DNA of 42,044 nucleotides from Microvirga tunisiensis. GTDB taxonomy: Bacteria; Pseudomonadota; Alphaproteobacteria; Rhizobiales; Beijerinckiaceae. Location of the stretch: the NCBI RefSeq assembly GCF_009296175.1, contig NZ_VOSK01000037.1, forward strand, positions 1 through 42,044, given 5' to 3'. Below, in pieces: positions 17,660 to 25,957 of the stretch. Position numbers and translations under genes: made by a program. The notes below the pieces were generated by a model. That model saw only the letters and a program-made list of their open reading frames with translations, was not told where the DNA came from and did not search any database. The stretch's first letter is position 1, and the number at the start of each line of letters is the position of its first letter.

Positions 17660-17830
17660 CATCTGCATGGTGTTGGAAAGTAAAACTTTCTCCTGGATCC
17701 AGCATGACCCAGGTTTCATCTGCAGCCACTTGCACGACCTGCCAAAATGACGCACCATCGATCAAGGAATAACGCGTTCCAGCACAAGAAAGCGCGGTCC
17801 TTCACAATAAAGGGGGTGAGGGAGGACGCT

Positions 17831-18966
17831 GTGAAGAAAGACAACTCGTCTGCGCCAAAGACTTCAAGTGAATCCAAGCAATCGCGCCGCCGGTTCCTGC
17901 AGGTGGCCGGCCTGGGAGCAGCAGCAACAGTCGCGGTTCCCCAGATATCCAGAGCCCAGACGGCCACATGGAAATTCCAATCGACTTGGCCGAACCGGGA
18001 CATCTTCCACGAGTTCTGCAACGACTTCGCCAAACGCGTGAACGATATGTCCGGAGGGCGTCTGAAAATCGACGTTCTCGCCTCCGGGGCGGTCGTTCCG
18101 GCCTTCCAGCTCCAGGATGCCGTCCATGCCGGCATCCTCGACGGCGGCCACGGCGTTGCCGCCTATTGGTACGGCAAGAACAAGGCCTTCGCGCTCTTCG
18201 GCACGGGTCCATCCTTCGGCTGGAACGCCAATTCCTTCCTGGATGGATGAACTATGGCGGCGGCTACGATCTCTATAACGAGTTGCAGAACCAGATCCTG
18301 AAGCTCAACATCGTCGGCTTCGTATCCGGTCCCATGCCCGCCCAGCCTCTCGGCTGGTTCAAGAGCGAAGTGACCTCCGCCGATGTCTTCAAGGGCCTGA
18401 AATACCGCACCGTCGGACTTGCCGCCGACCTCAACCGCCAGCTCGGCGCCGCAGTGACCATTCTTGCAGGCGGCGAGATCGTGCCGGCGCTGGAGCGCGG
18501 GGTTATCGATGGAGCCGAGTTCAACAATCCATCCTCGGATCTGGTGCTCGGCTTTCCCGACGTCTCGAAGAACCTGATGCTCCAGAGCTATCACCAGTCC
18601 GGCGAGACCTTCGAGCTCATCTTCAACAAGACGAAGTATGATGCGCTTTCGCCCGAGTTGAAGGCCATCATCAAATATGCCGCCGAGTCGGAATCGGCGG
18701 ACATGTCCTGGAAGGCGCTCGATCGCTACTCGAAGGATCTCGAAGCCATCCGCGCCCGCGGCGTCAAGGTGGCGAAGACGCCCGACTCGGTGCTGAAGGC
18801 TCAGCTCGACGCCTGGAACAAGGTCATCGACGAATTCTCGAAGGATCCTTTCTTCAAGAAGGTGATCGACAGCCAGAAGGCCTGGGTGCAGCGCACCTAT
18901 GCCTATGAGCGTCTGAACGAACCTTCGCGTGACATGGCCTACGACCACTTCTTCAAGACGACCTGA
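17831..18966 (+). pseudogene. dctP: TRAP transporter substrate-binding protein (DctP/TakP-like), frameshifted
   Basis: This would be the periplasmic binding protein of the TRAP system encoded next to it. The GTG at 17831 has GGGAGGA 6 nt upstream. A twin-arginine type leader, S-R-R-R-F-L-Q-V-A-G-L-G, is followed by W-K-F-Q-S-T-W-P and G-A-V-V-P-A-F-Q-L-Q-D-A-V, typical of the 2-oxoacid-binding TakP branch. The frame stops at TGA 18248-18250. Without a gap the protein continues in the -1 frame as G-W-M-N-Y-G-G-G-Y-D-L and runs in good order to 18966. Adding one G to the GG at 18241-18242 restores the frame, F-L-G-W-M-N. So one base is missing: a real inactivating mutation or a base-calling error. 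Everything else looks intact. Confidence 0.88.
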
Positions 18967-19079
18967 AGAATGGCGCGGGAGCCTATTCCCGTCTGAAGGA
19001 CTCCTTTCAAAAACGAGGGCGGCAGGAGAAATGCGGCCCTCGCGACACGTTCCGAAGGCTCGTGAAAGGGCTTCGATCC

Positions 19080-19664
19080 ATGCGCTTCGTCTATTTCATC
19101 GACCGCATCAACACCTTCATCGGAAAAACGGTCGCCTGGGCCATCCTCGGTCTGACCTTCGCGATCTGCTACGAGGTATTCTCGCGCTATGTGTTGCGGT
19201 CGCCGACCGAATGGGCGTTCGACGCGAGCTACATGCTCTATGGCCTGCTCTTCATGGTGGCTGGACCCTACACGCTGGCCCGCAACAACCATGTGAGAGG
19301 CGATTTCCTTTACCGCAATTGGCAGCCTCGGCGGCAGGCGGGGTTGGACCTCGTGCTCTATTTCCTGTTCTTCTTTCCCAGCATTCTTGCGCTCGTTTAT
19401 GCCGGCCTGCCGTTTACGGAGATGTCCTGGATGATGAACGAGCATTCGATGAATTCGCCCAATGGACCGCCGATCTATCCGTTCAAGGCGCTCATTCCCA
19501 TTGTGGGCGTACTGATGGCGTTTCAGGGTATGGCGGAGGTCATCCGCTGCATCGTCTGCCTGCGCCAAGGTGAGTGGCCGCCGCGCCTCCATGACGTCGA
19601 AGAAACCGAAAAGCTCATTCTCGAGCAAGCCGAACAACAAGGCCTTACCAAGGGGACCGTCTGA
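19080..19664 (+). CDS. dctQ: TRAP transporter small permease subunit (DctQ type)
   Basis: Small membrane subunit of a tripartite ATP-independent transporter. About 194 residues with four hydrophobic helices: after F-I-G-K-T-V-A-W comes A-I-L-G-L-T-F-A-I-C-Y-E-V-F-S-R-Y, the classic DctQ first helix, then S-Y-M-L-Y-G-L-L-F, then two more separated by a polar loop. ATG 19080 is preferred because the protein then begins M-R-F-V-Y-F-I-D-R-I; a GTG at 19062 is an alternative. It starts 113 nt after the binding-protein gene, and its stop overlaps the start of dctM by one base (TGATG). Confidence 0.88.
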   Translation: MRFVYFIDRINTFIGKTVAWAILGLTFAICYEVFSRYVLRSPTEWAFDASYMLYGLLFMVAGPYTLARNNHVRGDFLYRNWQPRRQAGLDLVLYFLFFFPSILALVYAGLPFTEMSWMMNEHSMNSPNGPPIYPFKALIPIVGVLMAFQGMAEVIRCIVCLRQGEWPPRLHDVEETEKLILEQAEQQGLTKGTV

Positions 19665-21001
19665 TGCTGGCATCGTGGGGGCTGGGAAATCCCGAACTGG
19701 GCGTGCTGATGCTCGGCCTGTTCGTGGTTTTCATCATGTTCGGATTTCCCATTGCGTTCACGCTGATGGCTTTGGGCTTCGGCTTCGGCTACTTCGCCAT
19801 GGGCGACATCGTGTTCGCCCTCGTGGTGCAGCGTGCCTATTCGGTGATGACGAACGATACGCTCGTCGCGATCCCGCTCTTCGTCTTCATGGGCTACATC
19901 ATCGAGCGAGCGAATATTCTCGATCGCTTGTTCCACTCGATCCAGATCGCCGTCGGCGGACTTCCCGGCTCGCTCGCCATCGCGACGCTGATGACATGCG
20001 CCATGTTTGCCACCGCGACGGGCATCGTCGGCGCGGTCGTTACCCTCATGGGGCTTCTCGCTTTCCCAGCCATGCTGCGCGCCGGCTATGACGTGCGCCT
20101 CTCGGCCGGCGTGGTCTGCGCCGGCGGCTGCCTAGGCATTCTCATCCCGCCCAGCGTGATGCTGATCCTCTACGGGGCGACCGCGGGCGTGTCCGTGCCG
20201 AAGCTCTATGCCGGCGCCCTCTTCCCGGGACTGATGCTCGCCGGCCTCTACATGCTCTACGTTCTTATCCGCTGCGCGCTCAATCCAAGCCTCGCGCCCA
20301 AGCTGCCGCCGGAACAGCGCAAGGCTTCGTTGGTGAAGATCTTCTGGTCCCTCGCCACATCGTTCTTCCCCCTGGCGCTGCTCATCCTGTCCGTTCTCGG
20401 CGCGATCTTCTTCGGCATCGCAACGCCGACCGAGGCCGCCGCCGTGGGCGCGCTCGGCAGCCTTCTGCTCGCAGCCGCCTATCGCTCGCTCTCGTTCGGC
20501 AAGCTGAGGGAATCGGTGATCCTGACGGCGCGCACATCAGCCATGGTGTGCTGGCTCTTCGTCGGGTCCTTCATCTTCTCCTCGATCTTCGCCTTCCTCG
20601 GTGGACACCAACCGATCGAGGCCTTCGTCACGCATCTGAACCTGTCCCCCTTCTGGTTCCTCATCCTGACGCAGGTGATCATCTTCGTGCTCGGCTGGCC
20701 ATTGGAATGGACGGAAATCGTCGTGATCTTCGTACCGATCTTCCTGCCGCTTCTCGATAATTTCGGCATCGATCCGATCTTCTTCGGCATTCTGATCGCG
20801 CTCAACATTCAGACATCGTTCCTGTCGCCACCTGTCGCCATGGCGCCCTTCTATCTGAAGGGCGTCGCGCCGCCGCATGTGAACATCAACGATATCTTCG
20901 CAGGCGTGATGCCGTTCCTGCTGCTGGTTATCGTTGCCATGGCGATGTTCTACATCTTCCCGGGAATCGGCCTCTGGCTGCCGCGTTATCTCTATGGCTG
21001 A
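19664..21001 (+). CDS. dctM: TRAP transporter large permease subunit (DctM type)
   Basis: The transport channel of the TRAP system, driven by ion gradient rather than ATP. 445 residues with about twelve hydrophobic segments. Family features include G-F-P-I-A-F-T-L-M (residues about 27-35), the motif A-T-A-T-G-I-V-G-A-V-V-T near residue 125, and C-L-G-I-L-I-P-P-S-V-M-L-I-L-Y-G, which is diagnostic of DctM. T-P-T-E-A-A-A-V-G-A marks the second half, and near the end L-N-I-Q-T-S-F-L-S-P-P-V-A is also typical. The ATG overlaps the dctQ stop. It appears intact although the binding-protein gene upstream is frameshifted. Confidence 0.92.
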   Translation: MLASWGLGNPELGVLMLGLFVVFIMFGFPIAFTLMALGFGFGYFAMGDIVFALVVQRAYSVMTNDTLVAIPLFVFMGYIIERANILDRLFHSIQIAVGGLPGSLAIATLMTCAMFATATGIVGAVVTLMGLLAFPAMLRAGYDVRLSAGVVCAGGCLGILIPPSVMLILYGATAGVSVPKLYAGALFPGLMLAGLYMLYVLIRCALNPSLAPKLPPEQRKASLVKIFWSLATSFFPLALLILSVLGAIFFGIATPTEAAAVGALGSLLLAAAYRSLSFGKLRESVILTARTSAMVCWLFVGSFIFSSIFAFLGGHQPIEAFVTHLNLSPFWFLILTQVIIFVLGWPLEWTEIVVIFVPIFLPLLDNFGIDPIFFGILIALNIQTSFLSPPVAMAPFYLKGVAPPHVNINDIFAGVMPFLLLVIVAMAMFYIFPGIGLWLPRYLYG

Positions 21002-21111
21002 GCTTGAAGAGCTGGACGCTCGAAGCTTCGCATGAAGCAGTTGGTTGAGGGGCGGAACCCTGACTTCAGCTCCACGTTGGCCTCCTGTTCATGCTGCAAA
21101 TGGAGGCCATC

Positions 21112-21276
21112 ATGAAGTGCCAGTTCTGCCAACAGGAGATCGAGAACCCCTGCCATAATGCTCAGGAGATGCAGCAGCGTGCGGCAAGCCATGTGGAGCG
21201 TTGCGAGCATGCTCTCCAGGACCGGCAGGGCATGGGATCCGGCTCACATCGCAGCGATATTCAAAGCAACGGGTGA
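21112..21276 (+). CDS. Small Cys/His-rich hypothetical protein (54 aa)
   Basis: A short protein beginning M-K-C-Q-F-C-Q-Q-E-I-E-N-P-C-H and continuing R-A-A-S-H-V-E-R-C-E-H-A-L. The CxxC pair, a further Cys-His and a His-x(3)-Cys-x-His could bind one zinc ion like a miniature zinc ribbon. The ATG at 21112 has a strong GGAGG 6 nt upstream, which is the main reason for calling it. No known family recognised. A second short reading frame starts 4 nt after the stop. Confidence 0.55.
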   Translation: MKCQFCQQEIENPCHNAQEMQQRAASHVERCEHALQDRQGMGSGSHRSDIQSNG

Positions 21277-21280
21277 GGCC

Positions 21281-21472
21281 ATGGCCGGCAAGGCTGAAGA
21301 CCGCGCTCAAGGCTTGGCCGAGCGAAGCGTGAACACCAGCATCGTGCATCCAACCGAGGGCAACTCCGATCGTCGGATTCGAGACGGCCATTCCGCAAGC
21401 GACCGCCACCTGACCGAGAACGATCAACGCGAAGGTATGGAGAAAACCGATCCTGGAAATCCGAAAGCTTAA
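21281..21472 (+). CDS. Small hydrophilic hypothetical protein (63 aa)
   Basis: A possible 63-residue, highly polar product beginning M-A-G-K-A-E-D-R-A-Q, with no hydrophobic stretch, probably unstructured. It begins 4 nt after the Cys-rich small gene, with GGTGAGG just upstream, which would fit translational coupling. The codons are less biased than a typical gene of this genome, and no family is recognised, so this is tentative. Confidence 0.35.
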   Translation: MAGKAEDRAQGLAERSVNTSIVHPTEGNSDRRIRDGHSASDRHLTENDQREGMEKTDPGNPKA

Positions 21473-21841
21473 GGCGCATGAAGCCTTGGCAGTGTGCCGA
21501 ACGCCTGGAAATCCCGGATGAGACCGTCCTGGAAGAAGGTGTAAGGCCGGAAGCAGAAGTCCACGGGTCCCCGTAACGAACGGGTCACCCAACGCAGTTC
21601 ACCACTGAGAGAGTTGCTTCGACGGCCCGTAAAAGCGGGCCGTTCCTATGTCGGATTCCTTCTTATCGGAGACGATGCGATAGACTGGCAAAGCCGCTGG
21701 CAATACATGACATTTAATAACGTTAATCCTTCCAAGTAACCTCGAATATTTATTGTGATTTTCCACACATCGGACATTGTGCTCGCGGTTGTAGTGAAAA
21801 CGTAAACAAACCAACCGGGGAATACTTTCAGGAGGACCTTT
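21473..21841. other. Intergenic region with a hairpin and an AT-rich leader
   Basis: 370 nt without a supported gene. A hairpin ACGGCCCG/CGGGCCGT (21622-21629 with 21636-21643, loop TAAAAG) without a clear T run may end the upstream transcript. From about 21700 to 21840 the DNA is unusually AT-rich and leads to the AGGAGG of the next gene, so it probably holds that gene's promoter. Confidence 0.45.
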
Positions 21842-22252
21842 ATGACTGCGTCGTCGCTCAGCTTCAAACTTGCTGTTTTGTTCGTCATTGCAGGCATGGC
21901 GATGGGAATCGGGATGGCGGCTTCCCAGGACCATTCGATCATGCCGGCCCATGCGCACCTGAACCTGCTCGGGTGGGTGTCGCTGTTCCTCTTCGGCATT
22001 TATTACGAGCGCCGCCCGGCCCTCGATGCGAGCCGCCTGGCCCTGGTCCAGGTCATTGTCTGGTCTGTCGGCACCGTCATCCTGACCATTGCCGTTGCCG
22101 CCCTTCATCTCGGCTACACAGCTTTCGATCCGGTTGCCGCGATTGCATCGCTCATCGTGCTGGCCGCAATGGTACTGTTCGCCTATTTCGTCTTCAGGCC
22201 TGCTCGTGGCATCGCTTCGTCACCGACGGCTCGCCTGACGCCCGCCGAGTGA
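21842..22252 (+). CDS. Small four-helix membrane protein with an H-x-H-x-N-L-L-G-W motif
   Basis: 136 residues, four hydrophobic helices: A-V-L-F-V-I-A-G-M-A-M-G-I-G near the start, N-L-L-G-W-V-S-L-F-L-F-G-I-Y-Y, V-I-V-W-S-V-G-T-V-I-L-T-I-A-V and the last ending F-A-Y-F-V-F-R. The motif P-A-H-A-H-L-N-L-L-G-W-V resembles a histidine-containing helix of haem-copper oxidase subunit I, and small stand-alone proteins with it are known in proteobacteria. A haem or redox role is therefore possible but not shown. ATG 21842 with AGGAGG 6 nt upstream. A 9-bp GC hairpin follows at 22265-22286. Confidence 0.75.
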   Translation: MTASSLSFKLAVLFVIAGMAMGIGMAASQDHSIMPAHAHLNLLGWVSLFLFGIYYERRPALDASRLALVQVIVWSVGTVILTIAVAALHLGYTAFDPVAAIASLIVLAAMVLFAYFVFRPARGIASSPTARLTPAE

Positions 22253-22369
22253 AAAGCATGCAGACGGGGCGGCGCCTGCCGCCCCGGAACCATCGCTGCT
22301 GTCGGCAGGTCTTAATTCGCGCCGGCAGAACCTGCCGCTCTTTTGAGCGCAGCTGAATTAGCCATGTCC

Positions 22370-22401
22370 AGAAAAGCAAAAGCCTCGCACGAGGCGAGGC
22401 T
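22370..22401 (-). terminator. Rho-independent terminator of the tRNA-Glu gene
   Basis: On the minus strand an 8-bp stem, AGCCTCGC/GCGAGGCT (22381-22388 with 22394-22401, 5-nt loop), is followed by TTTGCTTTTC. It lies 15 nt beyond the tRNA 3' end. Confidence 0.8.
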
Positions 22402-22415
22402 GCTTATCGAACCTT

Positions 22416-22491
22416 TGGCGCTCCCTAGGGGACTCGAACCCCTGTTTTCGCCGTGAGAGGGCGACGTCCTAGACCGCTAGACGAAGGGAGC
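22416..22491 (-). tRNA. tRNA-Glu, anticodon CTC
   Basis: The minus strand reads GCTCCCTTCGTCTAGCGG at the 5' end and closes with AGGGAGC-G-CCA. The 7-bp acceptor stem pairs perfectly, the T arm contains GTTCGAGTC, and the anticodon loop is C-T-CTC-A-C between TCGCC and GGCGA. The anticodon occupies 22455-22457. The CCA is encoded. Overall it matches bacterial tRNA-Glu with CTC in place of the usual TTC. Confidence 0.97.
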
Positions 22492-22586
22492 TAGCAAGGT
22501 TGAGGCCGCTCGTATAACCACCCTTCTGAATCCCTTCAAGTCCTTTTGCTGAAAAAAGCGAACGGCCCAGGTGAAATGAGGATGCG

Positions 22587-23585
22587 GTGAACGACACGAC
22601 TCAACAGGAATGGCTCTTGGAAGACGGCATGGCGGCCGAGCGGCTGGATCGGGTGCTGGCACGCCTTCAGGCAGATCTGTCGCGGAGCCGCCTACAGGCG
22701 CTCATTCGTGACGGTCAGGTTGCCGTCGATGACACGCCGGTCCTCGATCCGAACCGGAAGGTGGCAGGCGGTGTTCGGATCACCCTGACAGTGCCGCCGC
22801 CCGTTCCTGCAGAGCCCGCCGGCGAAGCGATCGATCTCACCATCGTCTACGAGGACGACGACGTGATCGTCATCGACAAGCCCCCGGGCCTCGTGGTTCA
22901 TCCGGCGGCCGGGCACGATTCCGGCACTCTGGTGAACGCCCTCATCGCCCATTGCGGCGAGAGCCTTTCGGGGATCGGCGGCGTGAGGCGGCCCGGCATC
23001 GTCCATCGCCTCGACAAGGACACGTCAGGCCTGCTGGTGGTCGCCAAGAACGACCTCGCTCATCAGGCGCTCGCAGCACAATTCGCCGATCACGGCCGGA
23101 CCGGCCCCTTGGAGCGCGCCTATCTGGCGATCCTCTGGGGCGTGCCCGAGCGGCGGCGGGGAACCGTGGAGGCGGCGCTCGCCCGCAGCACCCATAACCG
23201 CGAGAGGATCGTCGTGGTGGGAGAGGATCGTGGCCGTTATGCCATCACCCACTACGAGGTCCTGGAAGGCTTGCCTCCCGCCAACCCTATCGCAAACCTG
23301 GTCCGATGCGAGCTGGAGACGGGCCGCACGCACCAGATCCGGGTTCACATGGCCCATCTCGGCCATCCCCTCCTGGGCGATGCGACCTACGGCTCCGGCT
23401 TCAAGACCAAGGCGAACCGTCTCTCGGAGCCGCAGAAGGAGGCGCTGAACGCCCTGAATCGACAGGCCCTGCATGCCGCGATCCTCGGCTTCGAGCATCC
23501 GCGCAGCGGAGAATTCATGCGTTTCGAGAGCCCCCTTCCCCTGGATATGGCAGCGCTTCTCCAGGCTTTGCGAGTTGCAATCTAG
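22587..23585 (+). CDS. rluD: RluA-family 23S rRNA pseudouridine synthase (RluD-like)
   Basis: Isomerises uridines in ribosomal RNA. 332 residues. An S4 RNA-binding domain comes first (E-R-L-D-R-V-L-A-R-L through R-D-G-Q-V-A-V-D-D), then the catalytic domain with V-I-D-K-P-P-G-L-V-V-H-P-A-A-G-H and the active-site aspartate in H-R-L-D-K-D-T-S-G-L. R-T-H-Q-I-R-V-H-M-A-H-L-G-H-P and L-L-G-D-A-T-Y-G follow, and all are family signatures. S4 plus RluA catalytic domain at this length best fits RluD, but assignment to individual uridines is inference. GTG 22587 with a TGAGGA about 5 nt upstream. It precedes rpoH, a common arrangement in Rhizobiales. Confidence 0.9.
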   Translation: MNDTTQQEWLLEDGMAAERLDRVLARLQADLSRSRLQALIRDGQVAVDDTPVLDPNRKVAGGVRITLTVPPPVPAEPAGEAIDLTIVYEDDDVIVIDKPPGLVVHPAAGHDSGTLVNALIAHCGESLSGIGGVRRPGIVHRLDKDTSGLLVVAKNDLAHQALAAQFADHGRTGPLERAYLAILWGVPERRRGTVEAALARSTHNRERIVVVGEDRGRYAITHYEVLEGLPPANPIANLVRCELETGRTHQIRVHMAHLGHPLLGDATYGSGFKTKANRLSEPQKEALNALNRQALHAAILGFEHPRSGEFMRFESPLPLDMAALLQALRVAI

Positions 23586-23772
23586 CGTCAATCGGTCGCA
23601 AAATCAGGTTACGCTGGCACCCTTGCGACTCTGAAGCGTTCACCACGTCTTGAAGCCTGAGGCCTCTATTCGGACAACGTTGAACCGCTTATATAGAGGG
23701 CAGGGTGGCCGGCCATGGAGGGGGGCCACCCCAGGCTTGCCTCGTGTTGAGGGAGCCAAAGGAGGAGACAAT

Positions 23773-24663
23773 ATGGCTGCAGCGCTTCCAGTGCTTGCCA
23801 ATGAAGGGGGCCTTTCGCGCTATCTCGACGAAATCCGTCGCTTCCCCATGCTCGAGCCGCATGAGGAGTACATGCTCGCCAAAAGCTGGCGTGAGCATGG
23901 AGATCGCGAAGCGGCCCATAAGCTCGTGACGTCCCACCTGCGCCTGGTCGCCAAGATCGCCATGGGCTATCGCGGCTATGGCCTGCCGATCGGCGAGGTG
24001 GTGTCGGAAGGCAATGTCGGTCTGATGCAGGCCGTCAAACGCTTCGAGCCCGACAAAGGCTTCCGCCTCGCCACATATGCCATGTGGTGGATCAAGGCGG
24101 CGATTCAAGAATACATCCTGCGCTCCTGGTCCCTCGTGAAGATGGGCACCACCGCGAACCAGAAGAAGCTGTTCTTCAACCTGCGCAAGGCAAAGGGCCG
24201 CATCTCCGCGTTCGAGGAAGGTGATCTTCGCCCCGACCACGTGAAGCAGATCGCCACCCAGCTCGGCGTGACCGAGCAGGACGTGGTGGACATGAACCGC
24301 CGCCTCGGAGGCGACGCCTCCCTCAATGCGCCCTTGCGCGACGAAGGCGAAGGTGGCGGCGAATGGCAGGATTGGCTGGTCGACACCGGCCAGAGCCAGG
24401 AGCAGGTGCTCGTCGAGGAGGAGGAGGGCCAGAACCGTCTGGCCGCCTTGCGCTCGGCGCTCTCGGTGCTCAATCCGCGCGAGCGCCGCATCTTCGAGGC
24501 GCGCCGCCTGTCTGACGATCCGATCACGCTCGAAGAGCTCTCCACCGAGTTCGGCGTGTCCCGGGAACGCGTCCGTCAGATCGAGGTGCGGGCCTTCGAG
24601 AAGATCCAGGAAGCGGTCAAGAAGAACCTGACCCAGATCGAGACCTCGTCGGCCGACGCTTAA
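23773..24663 (+). CDS. rpoH: RNA polymerase heat-shock sigma factor RpoH (sigma-32)
   Basis: Directs RNA polymerase to heat-shock promoters. 296 residues from ATG 23773, which has a strong AGGAGG 8 nt upstream; the frame is open to 23650, but that part is not sigma-like. Region 1.2 is L-S-R-Y-L-D-E-I-R-R-F-P-M-L, region 2 includes L-R-L-V-A-K-I-A, G-Y-G-L-P-x-G-E-V-V-S-E-G-N-V-G-L and R-L-A-T-Y-A-M-W-W-I-K-A, and the RpoH box is Q-K-K-L-F-F-N-L-R. Region 4 has the helix-turn-helix E-L-S-T-E-F-G-V-S-R-E-R-V-R-Q-I-E. I looked for a sigma-32 promoter of its own upstream and found none. A strong terminator follows. Confidence 0.96.
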   Translation: MAAALPVLANEGGLSRYLDEIRRFPMLEPHEEYMLAKSWREHGDREAAHKLVTSHLRLVAKIAMGYRGYGLPIGEVVSEGNVGLMQAVKRFEPDKGFRLATYAMWWIKAAIQEYILRSWSLVKMGTTANQKKLFFNLRKAKGRISAFEEGDLRPDHVKQIATQLGVTEQDVVDMNRRLGGDASLNAPLRDEGEGGGEWQDWLVDTGQSQEQVLVEEEEGQNRLAALRSALSVLNPRERRIFEARRLSDDPITLEELSTEFGVSRERVRQIEVRAFEKIQEAVKKNLTQIETSSADA

Positions 24664-24685
24664 ACCGCCGACAGCGGAAGCATGG

Positions 24686-24716
24686 AAAAGCCGCGCATCG
24701 AGCGCGGCTTTTTTGT
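24686..24716 (+). terminator. Rho-independent terminator after rpoH
   Basis: Stem AAGCCGCGC/GCGCGGCTT with loop ATCGA followed by a run of T (TTTTTTGTT), 22 nt after the rpoH stop. Textbook intrinsic terminator; with the flanking A run it may also act on minus-strand transcripts of the membrane protein gene. Confidence 0.93.
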
Positions 24717-24735
24717 TGTCAGAGATCGGTTCGTC

Positions 24736-25923
24736 TTACTGCCACTGATTGAAAGCGTCGTTGAGGATCTGGCTGCCCGAGCCGCCTTTCTCGAAGCTCA
24801 GGATCGCGCGCTGGCCGGACGCCATCCGCACCGGCAGGTCGATCCAGTTGCGGCGCACGAACAGCTGGGTGTTGCGTGCCACATCGACCTGGAGATTGGA
24901 GAGGCCGATCAGGAACAGGTTCTCGCGCACCGGCACCGGAAGCCCGGCGACCGGGGTTCCGCGAGCGGCTTCCTCATCCTTGAACTGCAGCAGGCCCACA
25001 TCCCGGATGACACGGTTCGTGTCGCCTTCGCGGGTGGTGAAGGTGAGTTCGACCGTATGCGAAGCGGGCAGCGTCGCGTCGAGGTTGCGCCTCAGCACCA
25101 TGCGCATCGTCAGCCCGGCATCGGGCACCTCGATCTGGGCGCTGACCGCTTTCTCGAGCGGCTGACCCTGACCGGGATTCACGTCCTCGAGACGCCACGT
25201 CACGCGACCGACCTGCGCCTTCGGGGTCTGCGGACTGGTGGGATCCTCCTCATAGAAGACCGCGCGCTGCACCACACCCGCCTCTTGGCGGGGCGCGGGA
25301 GTGGGAGCGGTCGTGGGAGCAGCCTGACCGCCGACCCGCTCGTTGATCTTGGAATCGGCAGGAGCCGGCTGCGGGGCTGCCGCGACAGGTGTTTCGGGAG
25401 CCAGATCTTCGGGCTTGTCGCGCCACAGGAAGGCGAAGGCGGCAATGGCCGCGATCACGAGCGCCAGAACCGATCCGAAGATGATGGTCCGAGCCCGCCC
25501 CTTGCCCTGCATGGCCGGATGAGGACGGCTGTCGATCTTGGGCCGCGCCACCGCGGGCTCGGCATAAGTGTCCCCGGCCTCTTCCTCGGCGGCGGCTGGA
25601 GGAGCGGGAGCGCGCAAGCCATGGACCGAGCCTGTGTTCCGAGGTCCCTCGGGCGCCGGCTGATCGTCGGCCAGCATGTTCGAGAAGGCATCGGGATCGA
25701 ACCCGGCCGCAGGCACGGTGTGATCCGCCTCGACTCGGGCGATGGCTTCGTCGAGGGAGCGGCTCTCCTGCTGGATCTCCGGCTCGCTCAGGGGCGGGTT
25801 GAGAGAACGCAGCTGCGCGATCAGAGCCGTGCGGGCACGCTCATACACGGCGTGCCGCTTGTCGGGCGTCTGCTCGGGCAAGCCTTCGACGGCTCGTGCG
25901 ATGAGAGGGTAATAATCTGCCAT
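24736..25923 (-). CDS. Conserved hypothetical membrane-anchored protein next to purA
   Basis: 395 residues from the ATG at 25923; the frame is open to 25968, but that would run into purA. The N-terminal 70 residues form a predicted helical cytoplasmic domain (A-D-Y-Y-P-L-I-A-R-A-V and R-H-A-V-Y-E-R-A-R). An acidic, Pro/Ala-rich linker follows, then one membrane helix at about 147-167 (T-I-I-F-G-S-V-L-A-L-V-I-A-A), another Pro/Ala linker, and a C-terminal periplasmic-type domain rich in beta pattern ending with F-N-Q-W-Q. I do not recognise a named family, though proteins of this plan are widespread in Rhizobiales. 34 nt downstream of purA. Function unknown. Confidence 0.85.
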   Translation of the reverse strand: MADYYPLIARAVEGLPEQTPDKRHAVYERARTALIAQLRSLNPPLSEPEIQQESRSLDEAIARVEADHTVPAAGFDPDAFSNMLADDQPAPEGPRNTGSVHGLRAPAPPAAAEEEAGDTYAEPAVARPKIDSRPHPAMQGKGRARTIIFGSVLALVIAAIAAFAFLWRDKPEDLAPETPVAAAPQPAPADSKINERVGGQAAPTTAPTPAPRQEAGVVQRAVFYEEDPTSPQTPKAQVGRVTWRLEDVNPGQGQPLEKAVSAQIEVPDAGLTMRMVLRRNLDATLPASHTVELTFTTREGDTNRVIRDVGLLQFKDEEAARGTPVAGLPVPVRENLFLIGLSNLQVDVARNTQLFVRRNWIDLPVRMASGQRAILSFEKGGSGSQILNDAFNQWQ

Positions 25924-25957
25924 TTCTCTTTGGGAATGACCCGCCGTGGCTCCGTCG

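Noticed and set aside
21110..21592. A 160-codon minus-strand frame opposite the small Cys-rich gene
   Set aside because: No ribosome site and mixed character; the plus-strand small genes have better start signals.
23641..23772. A sigma-32-type promoter before rpoH
   Set aside because: CTTGAA at 23649 and CTTATATAG at 23688 are present, but the spacing of about 33 nt is far from the required 16-18.
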